Counted from the stretch's first letter, positions 1-9,489 are shown. The stretch is 64,000 nt of DNA from Anaerocolumna aminovalerica (GCF_900115365.1 NZ_FOWD01000010.1:1-64000); one strand, 5' to 3'. Notes: a model not told the origin generated them from the sequence alone. Program-made: numbers and translations.

Positions 1-290
1 TAATGACTCTTAATAAAGTAAATTAGATAACGTGGTGTATAGGATAAATTTTGCGTCATCCGGCCGAGAAGGCTGCTTATGGCCGACTAGAGACTCAATG
101 ACAAGTATCGCCCTCTGCGATACTTGTCATGAGCTTTGAGGCTCTACCAAGGCCATGCCCCACGAGGGTAAGGTAGCAAAATTTATCCTATACACCACGT
201 TATCTTACAAAATATAAATTGAGTCATTATGAAGGCCCAATTAACACTTTTGAGTTTTTCACATAACTTCAGGGCAAAGCGTACGTCGTT
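1..290. repeat. Structured intergenic repeat, family A (left end cut by window)
   Basis: TAATGACTC at 1-9 is matched by its reverse complement at 221-229. Inside these lie long complementary arms (about 27-56 and 176-205) that bring GCAAAATTTA near its complement. A second perfect hairpin sits in the middle (GACAAGTATCGC with its complement, about 101-131). The right flank carries GGGCAAAGCG, resembling the terminal repeat of the copy at 8729-9180. The outer left end lies before the window. No protein is encoded. It could be a non-autonomous mobile element or a structured RNA. Confidence 0.7.
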
Positions 291-453
291 AATAAGTTAA
301 ATTTTTATTTAACCAATATTTCTTATAAATTAAATGAATAATTCATTTTATTCTAATATTTTATGAAATAGCGCCATGTGTAATAAAGATAAACATAATT
401 CTTCTGAATAATCTGATATTTCTAATGTAAATAGGGATTATGTACTAAAATTG

Positions 454-503
454 ACCACAATATATAGTGGTAGGGTTTTAAAAATAAGCACATATTGTAG
501 TTT
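454..503. promoter_or_regulatory. Two NrdR-type boxes upstream of nrdD
   Basis: The palindrome ACCACAATATATAGTGGT (454-471) and the related ACATATTGTAGT (490-501) resemble the NrdR repressor consensus acaCwAtATaTwGtgt. Their centres are 33 bp apart, about three helical turns, as is usual for paired NrdR boxes. They sit just upstream of the nrdD promoter, as expected for dNTP-dependent repression. The nrdR gene itself is not in the window. Confidence 0.75.
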
Positions 504-510
504 TAATGTA

Positions 511-539
511 TTGACGAACTACTATATTTTTGATAGTAT
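511..539 (+). promoter_or_regulatory. Sigma-A promoter of nrdD
   Basis: TTGACG (511-516), a 17-bp spacer, then TAGTAT (534-539). It lies between the NrdR boxes and the nrdD ribosome binding site. Confidence 0.7.
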
Positions 540-598
540 ATTAACCATAGGCTTTCCAAAAGCTTTAGTAAATAATGGAATTAGGAAGGAGATTTAAA

Positions 599-2995
599 AT
601 GATTAATGTAGTAAAAAGAGATGGGGAAATTGCAGGGTTTAATCTGACTAAAATAGCAGAAGCAATCTCAAAAGCATTTAAAGCTACCGACAAGTTTTAT
701 ACCGATGACATAATCAATCTACTGGCTTTAAGAGTTACAGCTGATTTTCAAGATAAAGTGGAAGATAATAAAATACATGTGGAAGATGTTCAAGACAGCG
801 TAGAACATGTATTGGAGCAGACAGGCTATACCGATGTAGCAAAAGCGTATATCTTATACCGCAAAAATAGAGAAAAAATTCGTAATATGAAATCTACCAT
901 CCTTGATTATAAAGAAATCGTTGATAGTTATGTAAAAGAAGAGGACTGGAGAGTAAAAGAAAACTCTACCGTAACCTATTCTGTCGGCGGATTAATACTA
1001 CATAATTCAGGTTCCATTACAGCAAATTACTGGTTATCTGAAATATACGATGAAGAAATTGCAAATGCACATAGAAATGCAGATATACATATCCATGATT
1101 TATCCATGCTTACAGGTTACTGTGCAGGATGGTCATTGAAACAACTGATTCAGGAAGGTCTTGGAGGAATACCGGGTAAAATCACATCTTCACCTGCAAG
1201 CCATTTATCCACCCTGTGTAATCAGATGGTTAACTTTTTAGGAATTATGCAAAATGAATGGGCTGGTGCACAGGCTTTTTCCTCTTTCGATACCTATTTA
1301 GCTCCATTTGTAAAGGTTGATAATTTAAGTTACCGTGAAGTAAAGCAATGTATTCAATCTTTTATTTATGGTGTAAATACTCCAAGCCGTTGGGGAACTC
1401 AGGCTCCTTTCTCTAATATTACCTTAGACTGGACGGTACCAAATGATTTGGCAGAACTTAATTGTATCGTTGGCGGCAAGGAAATGGACTTTAAATACAA
1501 AGATTGTAAAAAAGAAATGGACATGGTGAATAAAGCGTTTATTGAGATTATGATAGAGGGAGATGCCAACGGCAGGGGCTTCCAATATCCAATACCTACC
1601 TACTCCATAACAAGGGATTTTGACTGGTCCGATACAGAAAATAATCGATTGCTATTTGAAATGACTTCCAAATACGGTACCCCATATTTCTCAAATTATA
1701 TTAACAGTGACATGGAGCCAAGCGATGTACGTTCCATGTGCTGCAGATTAAGATTAGACCTTAGAGAACTTCGTAAGAAAACAGGCGGTTTCTTTGGTTC
1801 CGGAGAAAGTACCGGTTCTGTTGGTGTTGTTACCATTAATATGCCAAGAATCGCATATCTTGCAAAAGATGAAAAGGACTTCTTTAAAAGATTAGATAGA
1901 ATGATGGATATATCTGCCCGTTCCTTAAAGGTTAAGAGAAAAGTAATTACGAAATTATTGGAGGAAGGTTTATATCCTTATACAAAACGCTATTTGGGCA
2001 CATTTGAAAACCACTTTTCCACCATTGGCTTAGTCGGCTTGAACGAAGTAGGATTAAATGCAAATTGGTTGGGAGAAGATATGACTGATTCAAGAACGCA
2101 AGAGTTTTCCATAAAAGTTTTAAATTATATGAGAGAACGTTTATCAGATTACCAGGAAGAATATGGTGATTTATATAATTTGGAAGCAACTCCTGCTGAA
2201 TCTACAAGTTATCGTCTGGCAAAGCATGACAGAAAGAAATGGGCTGATATTAAAACTGCCGGAAAAGAAGGGGATACTCCTTATTACACCAACAGTTCTC
2301 ATTTACCAGTTAATTATACAGCGGATGTATTTGAAGCCCTGGATGTTCAGGATGAACTTCAGACTTTATATACTTCAGGAACCGTATTCCATGCATTTTT
2401 AGGTGAGAAATTACCGGATTGGATGGCAGCAGCTAAGCTGGTCAGAACTATTGCAGAAAACTATAAGCTTCCGTACTATACACTGTCTCCTACTTATTCT
2501 ATCTGTAAAAATCATGGATACTTGACAGGTGAACATTTTGTTTGTCCGGAATGCGGAGCGAAAGCGGAAGTATACAGCCGTATTACCGGTTATTACCGTC
2601 CGGTTCAAAACTGGAATGAAGGAAAATCACAGGAATATAAGAACAGAAAAGTATATGATGCAGAGCATTCCAATTTAAAGGTGAATGAAAATAATACTTT
2701 AGTTGCGGAAGCCTCCCAATATTCCACACAGGAAGAGCTGTGTGCTACCAATGAAGACGGGATATATTTATTCACAACCAAGACCTGTCCTAACTGTAGA
2801 TTAGCAAAGGAATTTTTAACAGGTATTCCATACACTGTAATTGATGCGGAAGAGAATCCGGAATTATCAAACACATATAGCATTATGCAGGCACCTACTC
2901 TTGTTGTTGTAAAGGATGGGGAAGTTAAAAAATATGCTAATGTATCAAGTATTAAAAAGTTTGCATTGGAACAACCTGTAGGGATAGAAGCATAA
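599..2995 (+). CDS. nrdD: Anaerobic (class III) ribonucleoside-triphosphate reductase with C-terminal thioredoxin-like domain
   Basis: This enzyme reduces ribonucleoside triphosphates to deoxyribonucleotides without oxygen, using a glycyl radical. ATG at 599 is preferred over an ATG 24 bases upstream because AGGAAGGA (583-590) lies at the right distance. Domains of the 798-residue product are an N-terminal ATP-cone (starting MINVVKRDG), the NrdD barrel, a C-terminal zinc-binding cysteine cluster including CPECG, and the glycyl-radical loop RITGYYRPV (Gly near residue 664). About 100 extra residues follow, with a CPNC redox motif near residue 730 in a thioredoxin/glutaredoxin-like fold. This suggests a built-in reductant. 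The activase gene nrdG is not adjacent. Paired NrdR boxes lie upstream. Confidence 0.96.
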   Translation: MINVVKRDGEIAGFNLTKIAEAISKAFKATDKFYTDDIINLLALRVTADFQDKVEDNKIHVEDVQDSVEHVLEQTGYTDVAKAYILYRKNREKIRNMKSTILDYKEIVDSYVKEEDWRVKENSTVTYSVGGLILHNSGSITANYWLSEIYDEEIANAHRNADIHIHDLSMLTGYCAGWSLKQLIQEGLGGIPGKITSSPASHLSTLCNQMVNFLGIMQNEWAGAQAFSSFDTYLAPFVKVDNLSYREVKQCIQSFIYGVNTPSRWGTQAPFSNITLDWTVPNDLAELNCIVGGKEMDFKYKDCKKEMDMVNKAFIEIMIEGDANGRGFQYPIPTYSITRDFDWSDTENNRLLFEMTSKYGTPYFSNYINSDMEPSDVRSMCCRLRLDLRELRKKTGGFFGSGESTGSVGVVTINMPRIAYLAKDEKDFFKRLDRMMDISARSLKVKRKVITKLLEEGLYPYTKRYLGTFENHFSTIGLVGLNEVGLNANWLGEDMTDSRTQEFSIKVLNYMRERLSDYQEEYGDLYNLEATPAESTSYRLAKHDRKKWADIKTAGKEGDTPYYTNSSHLPVNYTADVFEALDVQDELQTLYTSGTVFHAFLGEKLPDWMAAAKLVRTIAENYKLPYYTLSPTYSICKNHGYLTGEHFVCPECGAKAEVYSRITGYYRPVQNWNEGKSQEYKNRKVYDAEHSNLKVNENNTLVAEASQYSTQEELCATNEDGIYLFTTKTCPNCRLAKEFLTGIPYTVIDAEENPELSNTYSIMQAPTLVVVKDGEVKKYANVSSIKKFALEQPVGIEA

Positions 2996-3023
2996 ATATA
3001 GTGTATAAAAAATGATATTAATA

Positions 3024-3055
3024 AACAGGACACTTGATTTTTCAAGTGTCCTGTT
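3024..3055 (+). terminator. Hairpin terminator after nrdD
   Basis: A 14-bp perfect stem, AACAGGACACTTGA paired with TCAAGTGTCCTGTT, around a 4-nt T loop. It lies 29 bases after the nrdD stop. There is no long T-run, so efficiency is uncertain. Confidence 0.65.
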
Positions 3056-3200
3056 ATAAGTTAACATATAAGTAATCAAGCACTTTGATTAGTTCTTGAA
3101 TGCTTTAGGGTGGAATTTTATTAACGCTATTATTTAGCATTAGTAGAGGATGGTTTTTTCATAGTATAGTGAACTATTGCATGTTTAGTTAAAAGAAAAG

Positions 3201-3569
3201 TTATTTTCTAACTCTAAAACTAACACTTCCTTTTGCATTAGTCCCTGTAACAGAAAATTTATATGTTCCTGTTTTTGGTACCTCTAATGAGAAGCTGATT
3301 GAAGAAGCATCATCACCTCTATAAATTTCGTCACCATCGACTTCAGCCACAAGAATATCTACGCGACCAGATTCATCTTCTATGATAACATCAATAATAG
3401 TTCCTTCCTCTAAATCCATCTCTTGTGTATCTGTTTTATTTAAAACAGAATAATCCATAATAAATTGTTCATTATTGCCTGTACGGTTACCATCAAAAAC
3501 TTGCTTTTTGCAGCTTGTAGCCAAAACTAGTATTAGAACAATCATTATTAATAAAGAAAACTTTTTCAT
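3201..3569 (-). CDS. Small predicted lipoprotein, function unknown
   Basis: The 122-residue product starts with a lysine, a hydrophobic stretch and the lipobox LATSC (Cys near residue 20), so it should be lipid-anchored on the outer face of the membrane. The mature part is acidic and beta-rich. Its C-terminal end (PKTGTYKFSVTGTNAKGS) resembles small beta-sandwich domains that bind surface ligands, but no family can be named. The gene is transcribed towards nrdD and appears monocistronic. A ribosome binding site (GGAGGAG when read on the minus strand) precedes the ATG. Confidence 0.75.
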   Translation of the reverse strand: MKKFSLLIMIVLILVLATSCKKQVFDGNRTGNNEQFIMDYSVLNKTDTQEMDLEEGTIIDVIIEDESGRVDILVAEVDGDEIYRGDDASSISFSLEVPKTGTYKFSVTGTNAKGSVSFRVRK

Positions 3570-3966
3570 AAAATATACTCCTCCATTTATAATAATAACT
3601 TCTCGGAATCTCTAAGCCTTGATTTTTCAATCTGTATAGGAATTAGAACTGTCTAATTCCGAAAAGTTATATATATTAATACTCAATAGTTTACATCACT
3701 ATCAGGGGACATTTCCATATACCAATATCTGTTTCTTTATATTCGTTTAGTACTTTAATTGAAAAATAGCTAATTGTTATATTTCAACCATATGGTATAT
3801 TATACCACATGGTTTTTGCTGTACAATATAAATATATACCTTATAAATAGTATAAATTCCCTTTTTACATAGTTTGACCAGCTCACTATCAAATGATATA
3901 ATATACCAAGATTAAAATACTGAAAAACTTAAGGATAAAAAACATAAATACAGAAGGGAGCCAACA
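3570..3966. other. Intergenic region with two inverted repeats
   Basis: No gene was seen. It contains a 15-bp inverted repeat (ATAACTTCTCGGAAT at 3595-3609, partner at 3656-3670, one mismatch). It also contains a near-palindrome at 3786-3814 (AACCATATGGTATA with its complement) followed by TTTTT, which could be a terminator or an operator. The thyA promoter should lie in the rest; no clear consensus was found. Confidence 0.5.
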
Positions 3967-4815
3967 ATGAGTTTAGCGGATAAAATATTTATAGATATGT
4001 GCAATGATATTCTTGAAAATGGTTGTAGTACAGAAGGAGAGAAGGTTCGCCCGAAATGGGAGGATGGTTCTTATGCTTATACCATTAAAAAATTTGGGGT
4101 AGTAAATCGATATGATTTATCCAAAGAATTCCCTGCCATTACCTTACGCAGGACTGCGATTAAAAGCTGCATTGATGAAATGTTATGGATTTGGCAGAAG
4201 AAATCCAATAACGTACATGAATTAATCAGCCATATTTGGGATAGCTGGGCAGATGAAACTGGCTCCATCGGTAAGGCTTACGGATACCAGCTGGGAGTTA
4301 AACATAAGTATAAAGAAGGGGAAATGGATCAGGTTGACAGAGTAATTTATGACCTTAAGAACAATCCATATAGCCGTAGAATTATGACAAATATATATGT
4401 GCATCAGGATCTTCATGAGATGAATTTGTATCCTTGTGCATATAGTATGACTTTTAATGTAACGAAGTCAAAGAATAGTGATAAATTAAAATTAAATGCA
4501 GTTTTAAATCAACGTTCCCAGGATGTGCTGGCAGCAAATAATTGGAATGTATGTCAATATGCAGTATTGGTTCATATGTTAGCTCAGGTTTGTGATATGG
4601 AAGTAGGGGAACTGGTTCATGTAATAGCAGATGCTCATATTTATGACAGACATATTCCTATTATTCAAGAATTAATTACTAGACCAACTTATGATGCTCC
4701 CACCTTTTGGATGAATCCGGAGATTAAGGATTTTTATCAATTTACTGTTGACGATTTTAGATTAGACAACTACGTAACCGGACCTAAGGTTGAGAATATC
4801 CCTGTTGCAGTATAA
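3967..4815 (+). CDS. thyA: Thymidylate synthase
   Basis: Makes dTMP from dUMP using methylene-tetrahydrofolate and releases dihydrofolate. The 282-residue product has ThyA landmarks: the catalytic Cys in NLYPCAYSMTF (near residue 157), the phosphate-binding NQRSQDVLAANNWN region, and the late nucleotide-binding HVIADAHIYDRH segment. It is somewhat divergent from the E. coli type (YPCAYS where PPCH is usual). The start follows AGAAGGGAG. folA lies 115 bases downstream on the same strand, which fits because FolA regenerates tetrahydrofolate from the dihydrofolate made here. Confidence 0.93.
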   Translation: MSLADKIFIDMCNDILENGCSTEGEKVRPKWEDGSYAYTIKKFGVVNRYDLSKEFPAITLRRTAIKSCIDEMLWIWQKKSNNVHELISHIWDSWADETGSIGKAYGYQLGVKHKYKEGEMDQVDRVIYDLKNNPYSRRIMTNIYVHQDLHEMNLYPCAYSMTFNVTKSKNSDKLKLNAVLNQRSQDVLAANNWNVCQYAVLVHMLAQVCDMEVGELVHVIADAHIYDRHIPIIQELITRPTYDAPTFWMNPEIKDFYQFTVDDFRLDNYVTGPKVENIPVAV

Positions 4816-4866
4816 AAAATAAAAAGAATCAGTGAAAGAAAATAATGGAAAGAAAGGATGCCATAC

Positions 4867-4953
4867 ATGAATTCTCTCACTACAATTGTGGCGGCTTCAC
4901 AAAGAATTTGTGATAGTTTAGGTAATATAAATGAATATTATAGTAGCAGTTGA
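4867..4953 (+). CDS. Possible 28-residue ORF coupled to folA
   Basis: A short frame starts at ATG 4867, eight bases after GAAAGGATG. It ends in TGA at 4951-4953, overlapping the first 23 bases of folA in another frame. folA has only a weak ribosome binding site of its own. The peptide has no recognisable domain. It could serve translational coupling or be chance. Confidence 0.3.
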   Translation: MNSLTTIVAASQRICDSLGNINEYYSSS

Positions 4954-5422
4954 TAAAAATTGGGCCATTGGTTATCAGAATAAGTTATTAATCAGTATCC
5001 CGGAAGACATGCGTTTTTTTAGAGACGAAACTACCAATAAAGTGGTGGTGATGGGGAAACACACCTTGCAAAGTTTCCCAAGCGGCAGACCGCTAAAAAA
5101 CAGAATTAATATAGTCTTAACCAAAGACAAGAAATTTAAGGCAGATGATGCTATTATTGTTCATAGCTTAGAGGAAGCTTTGGAAGAGATAAAGAAATAT
5201 AAATCTGAGGATGTCTATATTATTGGAGGAGCTGAAATTTATAATCAGTTTTTAGATTATTGTGATGTGGCTCATATTACAAAGATTGACTATGCTTATC
5301 AGGCAGATACCTATTTTCCAAATCTGGATGAGAAAGAAGATTGGATAGTAGTTGCTGAATCGGATGAACGTACTTATTATGATGTGGAATATCAATTTTT
5401 TAAGTATGTAAAAAAGAAATAA
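4931..5422 (+). CDS. folA: Dihydrofolate reductase
   Basis: Reduces dihydrofolate to tetrahydrofolate with NADPH and supports thymidylate, purine and methionine synthesis. The 163-residue length is typical. Visible motifs are the N-terminal IVAVDKNWAIGYQNKL, the folate-site PEDMRFFRDET, VVMGKHTLQSFPSGRPLKNR around the NADPH site, and the late glycine pair VYIIGGAEIY. It follows thyA on the same strand, probably in one transcript. The upstream 28-codon frame may couple its translation. Confidence 0.95.
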   Translation: MNIIVAVDKNWAIGYQNKLLISIPEDMRFFRDETTNKVVVMGKHTLQSFPSGRPLKNRINIVLTKDKKFKADDAIIVHSLEEALEEIKKYKSEDVYIIGGAEIYNQFLDYCDVAHITKIDYAYQADTYFPNLDEKEDWIVVAESDERTYYDVEYQFFKYVKKK

Positions 5423-5502
5423 GTGGCTTTACGGCATCTCTTAAAAATCGTGGCTTTGTATTAAGTTTATAGTCTCAATTAATTAGTTATTTTTATACAA
5501 TT

Positions 5503-5601
5503 AAGGATTGAATCCGATACAGTGATATGGTATTTAAATAAACAGTTTTTATTTAAACTGTCTGCCACAGAGTAGTATATCACAGCGTTGGTTCAATCCT
5601 T
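5503..5601. other. Nested hairpin structure between folA and the chemotaxis receptor
   Basis: Three stems are nested: AAGGATTGAA (5503-5512) with TTCAATCCTT (5592-5601), TGATAT (5523-5528) with ATATCA (5577-5582), and ACAGTTT (5542-5548) with AAACTGT (5555-5561). About 100 nt would fold into one long arm. It could act as a terminator for thyA-folA, be a small RNA or be a miniature element. The rest of the 5423-5858 gap holds nothing recognisable apart from AT-rich promoter-like sequence near 5790-5810. Confidence 0.5.
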
Positions 5602-5858
5602 TTAGTTTGTATTTATTTTCATATATGCATGGTTCTTTTTCCTATAAAGAAGAATTTCATGGAATTAATTATAAAAATGCACTTTTTAAGTAATCCGGTT
5701 CAATTCCCATCAATCCCTTACAAAATGGCAATCACATAAGTAGTCTGAATTTCCTAATTTTTGATTTGAGAATTGTATAGAATTTATTAATATAGTATAA
5801 TTAATTAGTCGAATTTTTAAGATTTTTGTAGAAACTATATACTATGGAGGTATCTATT

Positions 5859-7883
5859 TTGAAAAAGAATGGGTTGGGAATTAGGGATTCTAGAGGAATT
5901 AGTATTGGGATTAAATTAATGATACAGATTTTTTTATTGCTTTTAATTGTTTGCAGTACACTGACAGTAATATCTTACTTAAAAAGTTCGGCAGAAATGA
6001 AAAATAGTATCAGAGACAATCTTACAAACAGTGTGAAAAATAATGCAGAGTTATTTTCTCAGGTACTTTCACAAAGAAAAGCTGAGATGGAGACCCTAGG
6101 AAGACGTGAAGGCATTACAAGTATGAACTGGGCCATTCAGGAGCCTATTGTTGTAAGTGAGGCAGAACGACTGGGCTATGAAAGGATTCAGATATCTGCT
6201 CCTGATGGAACAACAAGAGTTGCAGGCAAGGATCCATTTGATTTATCTGAGAAAGAAAACTTTAAACTGTCTATGACCGGTGTTACTAATATTACAGAAC
6301 CTTTATTTAGTGAATCCGATAATAAATTAATCATAATTGTTACAACACCTATTGTAGATAAAAATAATACTATTATAGGCACAATTGGCGGTGTAATTAC
6401 AGCAAGCCAATTAAATGAGATCGTTCAAAATATTGAGGTTGGAACGGGGGGTTATGCCTATATTATAGATGAACTGGGAGTAAGAATTGCAGACAAGGAT
6501 ATTGCTGTTGTTGAAGAAAAGAGAGTGGATGTTGAAACCTTTGCAGCAGAGCCGGGATATGAAAAGTATGTAGAAGTTCAGAAAGCAATGATGGAAGGGA
6601 AAGCAGGCTTTTCAGAGTACATATATGAAGATATCGAATACTTTGTTTCCTATTGTCCTATTGAAGGTACTTCCTGGTCTTTTGCAGTATGCCTCCCATC
6701 CCAGGAAGGGCTAAAAAGTATTGATAATCTAAAGAACTTTATGATAAGTATAACAATAGCATTTCTTATTATTGGAATAATTGTAAGTATAGTAATATCT
6801 ATTAGTATTAAAAAGCCTCTAAATAAGATGAAAACTTTTGCACTTAATCTGTCGAAAGGAAATCTTACAGAACAAATTGATGTGAATAGAAAAGATGAAT
6901 TTGGTGAAACTTGTACCGCATTAAATCTCGCAAAAGAGAATATGTGCAAACTTATTGCCGGAATTGTTGATAAATCCCAAGAATTAAGTGCGGCAGGTGA
7001 AGAACTTACTGCAACTACTGAAGAAATAACATCGCGTTTTGGTACAATTAATGTTTCTACTGTAGCAGTTGTGTCAGATTCACAAAATAACATGGATTCA
7101 GTTAAAGACATTATGTCTGCCGTAAAAGAAATTACCAATAACATGGATTATTTAAATCACCAGACAAATAAACAAAGTGAAAATTCGGAGAAATTTAAAA
7201 ATAGGGCGATTGCAGTTCAAAAAACAGCCCAGGATGCAATTCAAGCCAGCCGTGAGGTTTATAAATCACAACAGAAGAAAATAATTGATGCAATTGAAGC
7301 AGGTAAAGTTGTCGAAGAAATCAAGGTAATGGCAGATGTAATAGGAGATATTTCCGCACAAACCAACTTACTGGCATTAAATGCTTCTATTGAGGCTGCA
7401 AGAGCCGGTGAACATGGACGGGGATTCGCAGTTGTTGCCAGTGAAGTAGGCAGATTAGCTGAACAAACTCAAAGTACGGTAGCTACTATTCAGACCACAA
7501 TTGAAAAAGTGCAGGATGCATTTATAAATCTTTCTGAAAATGGACATCATTTGTTAAAATTTATTGATGAAGAGGTTCAAAGCCAATTTGATGCATATTT
7601 AAATACCGGGGAACAGTATTATGATGATTCAGAATCCTTGTATCAGATGACAGTGGAATTTAATGATTTGGTTAATAGCATTTCAAATTCGGTATCATCA
7701 GTAAATAATGCAATTGTTGATGTAAATGATAGAACTGGCAAATCTCTTGACAGCACAAGTGAGATTCAGATACAATTAGGACATACAGTAACCGTAATGG
7801 AAGATGTAGCCCACACTACAGAAAATTTAGCACAGCTGGCTATGGATCTTAGCGAAGCTACGATGCAATTTATTGTTTCCTAA
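5859..7883 (+). CDS. Methyl-accepting chemotaxis protein
   Basis: Transmembrane sensor that feeds the CheA/CheW pathway. TTG at 5859 is chosen because GGAGGT (5846-5851) lies seven bases upstream; an ATG at 5844 overlaps that site. Layout of the 674-residue product: N-terminal membrane helix (residues ~20-42), an extracellular Cache-type domain (~50-285), a second membrane helix (~295-315), a HAMP linker (~320-370), then a signalling domain. The signalling domain has the signature core [20 protein letters not shown]. The sequence [11 protein letters not shown] precedes it. No chemotaxis genes adjoin it, and the ligand cannot be predicted. Confidence 0.93.
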   Translation: MKKNGLGIRDSRGISIGIKLMIQIFLLLLIVCSTLTVISYLKSSAEMKNSIRDNLTNSVKNNAELFSQVLSQRKAEMETLGRREGITSMNWAIQEPIVVSEAERLGYERIQISAPDGTTRVAGKDPFDLSEKENFKLSMTGVTNITEPLFSESDNKLIIIVTTPIVDKNNTIIGTIGGVITASQLNEIVQNIEVGTGGYAYIIDELGVRIADKDIAVVEEKRVDVETFAAEPGYEKYVEVQKAMMEGKAGFSEYIYEDIEYFVSYCPIEGTSWSFAVCLPSQEGLKSIDNLKNFMISITIAFLIIGIIVSIVISISIKKPLNKMKTFALNLSKGNLTEQIDVNRKDEFGETCTALNLAKENMCKLIAGIVDKSQELSAAGEELTATTEEITSRFGTINVSTVAVVSDSQNNMDSVKDIMSAVKEITNNMDYLNHQTNKQSENSEKFKNRAIAVQKTAQDAIQASREVYKSQQKKIIDAIEAGKVVEEIKVMADVIGDISAQTNLLALNASIEAARAGEHGRGFAVVASEVGRLAEQTQSTVATIQTTIEKVQDAFINLSENGHHLLKFIDEEVQSQFDAYLNTGEQYYDDSESLYQMTVEFNDLVNSISNSVSSVNNAIVDVNDRTGKSLDSTSEIQIQLGHTVTVMEDVAHTTENLAQLAMDLSEATMQFIVS

Positions 7884-8030
7884 ATTGTATGGAGTAAAAT
7901 AAAAAGTTTATATAAATAATTAATCTTTTTAAAGGATTGAATATGATAATCACCTTTTTATACCGAAATAAAAAGATGTAATATGGAATTTGGGAATCAA
8001 TATGATAGGGAATTACAGATAGGAGTTATC

Positions 8031-8723
8031 ATGAAAGATATATTAAAGATGTTAGAATATAATGTGCTTTTTAAGGGATTGACTTCTTCCGAAATCGAAA
8101 CTTTACTTGTTTGTTCCCAGGCAAAGGTGGTTGAATATAAAAAGAATCAAATCATATTCAGCCAAATGGATCCGCCAAAAGCTCTGTATGTTTTAATGAG
8201 TGGATCCGTATCAGTATGTAAGGACTCACCTGATGGAAGAAGATATATCGTCACCAATATAGAAGAAAAAGATATATTTGGAGAAGTCTATGTTTTCTTA
8301 GAAAATACAGATTATAGTTATTATGTAGTTGTTAATTCAAAATCCTGTGTATTGGAAATACCAAAAGATTTCTTCTTTCATACTTGTAGTAAGACTTGTG
8401 ACGGGCACTCTAAAATAATTAAAAATATGCTGGGAATATTAGCGCAAAAAGCATATTTCTTAAATAATAAGGTTCAGCTGCTGACCAGCGGAAGCTTAAG
8501 ACAAAAGATAGCCAAATACCTGTTAGAGAATTGTAATAATACAAGATATGTTCAGTTAAATATGAATCGGGAACAATTTGCAGCTTATCTGAATGTAACA
8601 AGGCCTTCTTTATCAAGAGAGCTAATTAAGATGCAGGAAGACGGCCTTATAGAGGTAGACCGTGATATGGTTAAAATTATAGAATTGGACGAATTAACTA
8701 TGAGCGTAAAAGGTTTGAACTAA
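8031..8723 (+). CDS. Crp/Fnr-family transcriptional regulator, HcpR candidate
   Basis: The 230-residue product has an N-terminal cyclic-nucleotide-type beta-roll (about residues 15-125, including ALYVLMSGSVSV and DIFGEVYVF), a dimer helix, and a C-terminal winged helix with a recognition helix around NVTRPSLSRELIKM. ATG 8031 is chosen because ATAGGAG lies six bases upstream; 16 extra in-frame codons before it lack a ribosome binding site. There is no Fnr-type N-terminal cysteine cluster. The perfect GTAAC-N4-GTTAC palindrome in front of hcp, 6.2 kb downstream, matches the site reported for clostridial HcpR, so this protein is a plausible nitrosative-stress activator. That link is inference. 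Confidence 0.88.
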   Translation: MKDILKMLEYNVLFKGLTSSEIETLLVCSQAKVVEYKKNQIIFSQMDPPKALYVLMSGSVSVCKDSPDGRRYIVTNIEEKDIFGEVYVFLENTDYSYYVVVNSKSCVLEIPKDFFFHTCSKTCDGHSKIIKNMLGILAQKAYFLNNKVQLLTSGSLRQKIAKYLLENCNNTRYVQLNMNREQFAAYLNVTRPSLSRELIKMQEDGLIEVDRDMVKIIELDELTMSVKGLN

Positions 8724-8728
8724 ATTTC

Positions 8729-9180
8729 TAGTAGGTCGCTTTGCTCTGTAGTTTGTTGGGAACTCAGTAGTGCTTATTAAAGCTTTCATAATGACTCATT
8801 TATATATTCAAGGATAACAGGTTATATAGGATTAATTTTGCTACCTTACCTAATAGTTATTGTCCGCAGAGAATTTATTTCTTAAATGTAAATAATATAT
8901 TTAAACTTGATTGATGAAAATTAAATTATTTTATAAACAGCTTTGCTTCACAACATAAATTAAACTCAGAAAGTACTCATTGAGCTTTCCTAATGACTCT
9001 CATAAACTAAATTTGGATAACAGGGTGTATATTATAAATTTTGCGTAATCCGGCCGACAGGGTAAGGTAGCAAAATTTATAATATACACCCTGTTGTCCT
9101 TGAACATATAAATTGAGTCATTATGAAAGCTTTAATGAGCACTTTCTGATTTCCAAACTACAGAGCAAAGCGTCCTACTA
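8729..9180. repeat. Family A repeat with 25-bp terminal inverted repeats
   Basis: The ends AGTAGGTCGCTTTGCTCTGT... (8730-8754) and ...ACAGAGCAAAGCGTCCTACT (9155-9179) are inverted repeats over 25 bp with one mismatch. Inside is a second inverted-repeat unit (TAATGACTC at 8991-8999, GAGTCATTA at 9115-9123). That unit has long arms ending in TTTTGC/GCAAAA and closely resembles the copy at 1-230 but lacks its central hairpin. A reverse-oriented partial copy lies at 8789-8858. No coding sequence is present. CTAAATTT occurs near both outer ends but not flush with them, so a target duplication is not proven. Confidence 0.75.
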
Positions 9181-9199
9181 CGCTAAATTTTTATAACAT

Positions 9200-9376
9200 T
9201 TACTTCATTTCACGTATTGGCATTTCTTGTGGAATGTCCGGTGTCGCATTGGAACGGTTAGGTTGTTCCAGTTCTCTGGAATATACATCGCCATTTTTGG
9301 TTGCGGAATCTGGAGTTTCATCGTTTGTTTCGGTTATTTTTGTTGGAACACCTTTGGTATCATTAAACTCACTCAT
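9200..9376 (-). CDS. Small hydrophilic protein, function unknown
   Basis: A 58-residue product very rich in Thr, Asn, Asp, Glu and Pro with no hydrophobic segment; likely disordered. The start (MSEFNDTKG) is chosen because AAAGGAG lies about eight bases upstream on the minus strand. It lies directly beside the family A repeat, whose outer end is 20 bases from its stop codon. No family is recognised. Confidence 0.55.
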   Translation of the reverse strand: MSEFNDTKGVPTKITETNDETPDSATKNGDVYSRELEQPNRSNATPDIPQEMPIREMK

Positions 9377-9489
9377 ATCTAACACTCCTTTCGCAGATAG
9401 TATTCCTAGGGTGTTATGTAAATATTCGTGCTTTATTAAGAGAGGGTTTTAATCTTCAAAATATTAAGAAGTAAAATTATTTATGTAGA

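Noticed and set aside
2605-3045. A 146-codon frame antisense to the end of nrdD
   Set aside because: It lies wholly opposite conserved NrdD coding sequence and the terminator, with no family resemblance.
6650-7144. A 164-codon frame antisense to the chemotaxis receptor
   Set aside because: Opposite a well-supported gene, with no start signals.
8720-9190. Target-site duplication CTAAATTT around the family A repeat
   Set aside because: The two copies are two to three bases away from the repeat ends, and the region is AT-rich, so chance cannot be excluded.
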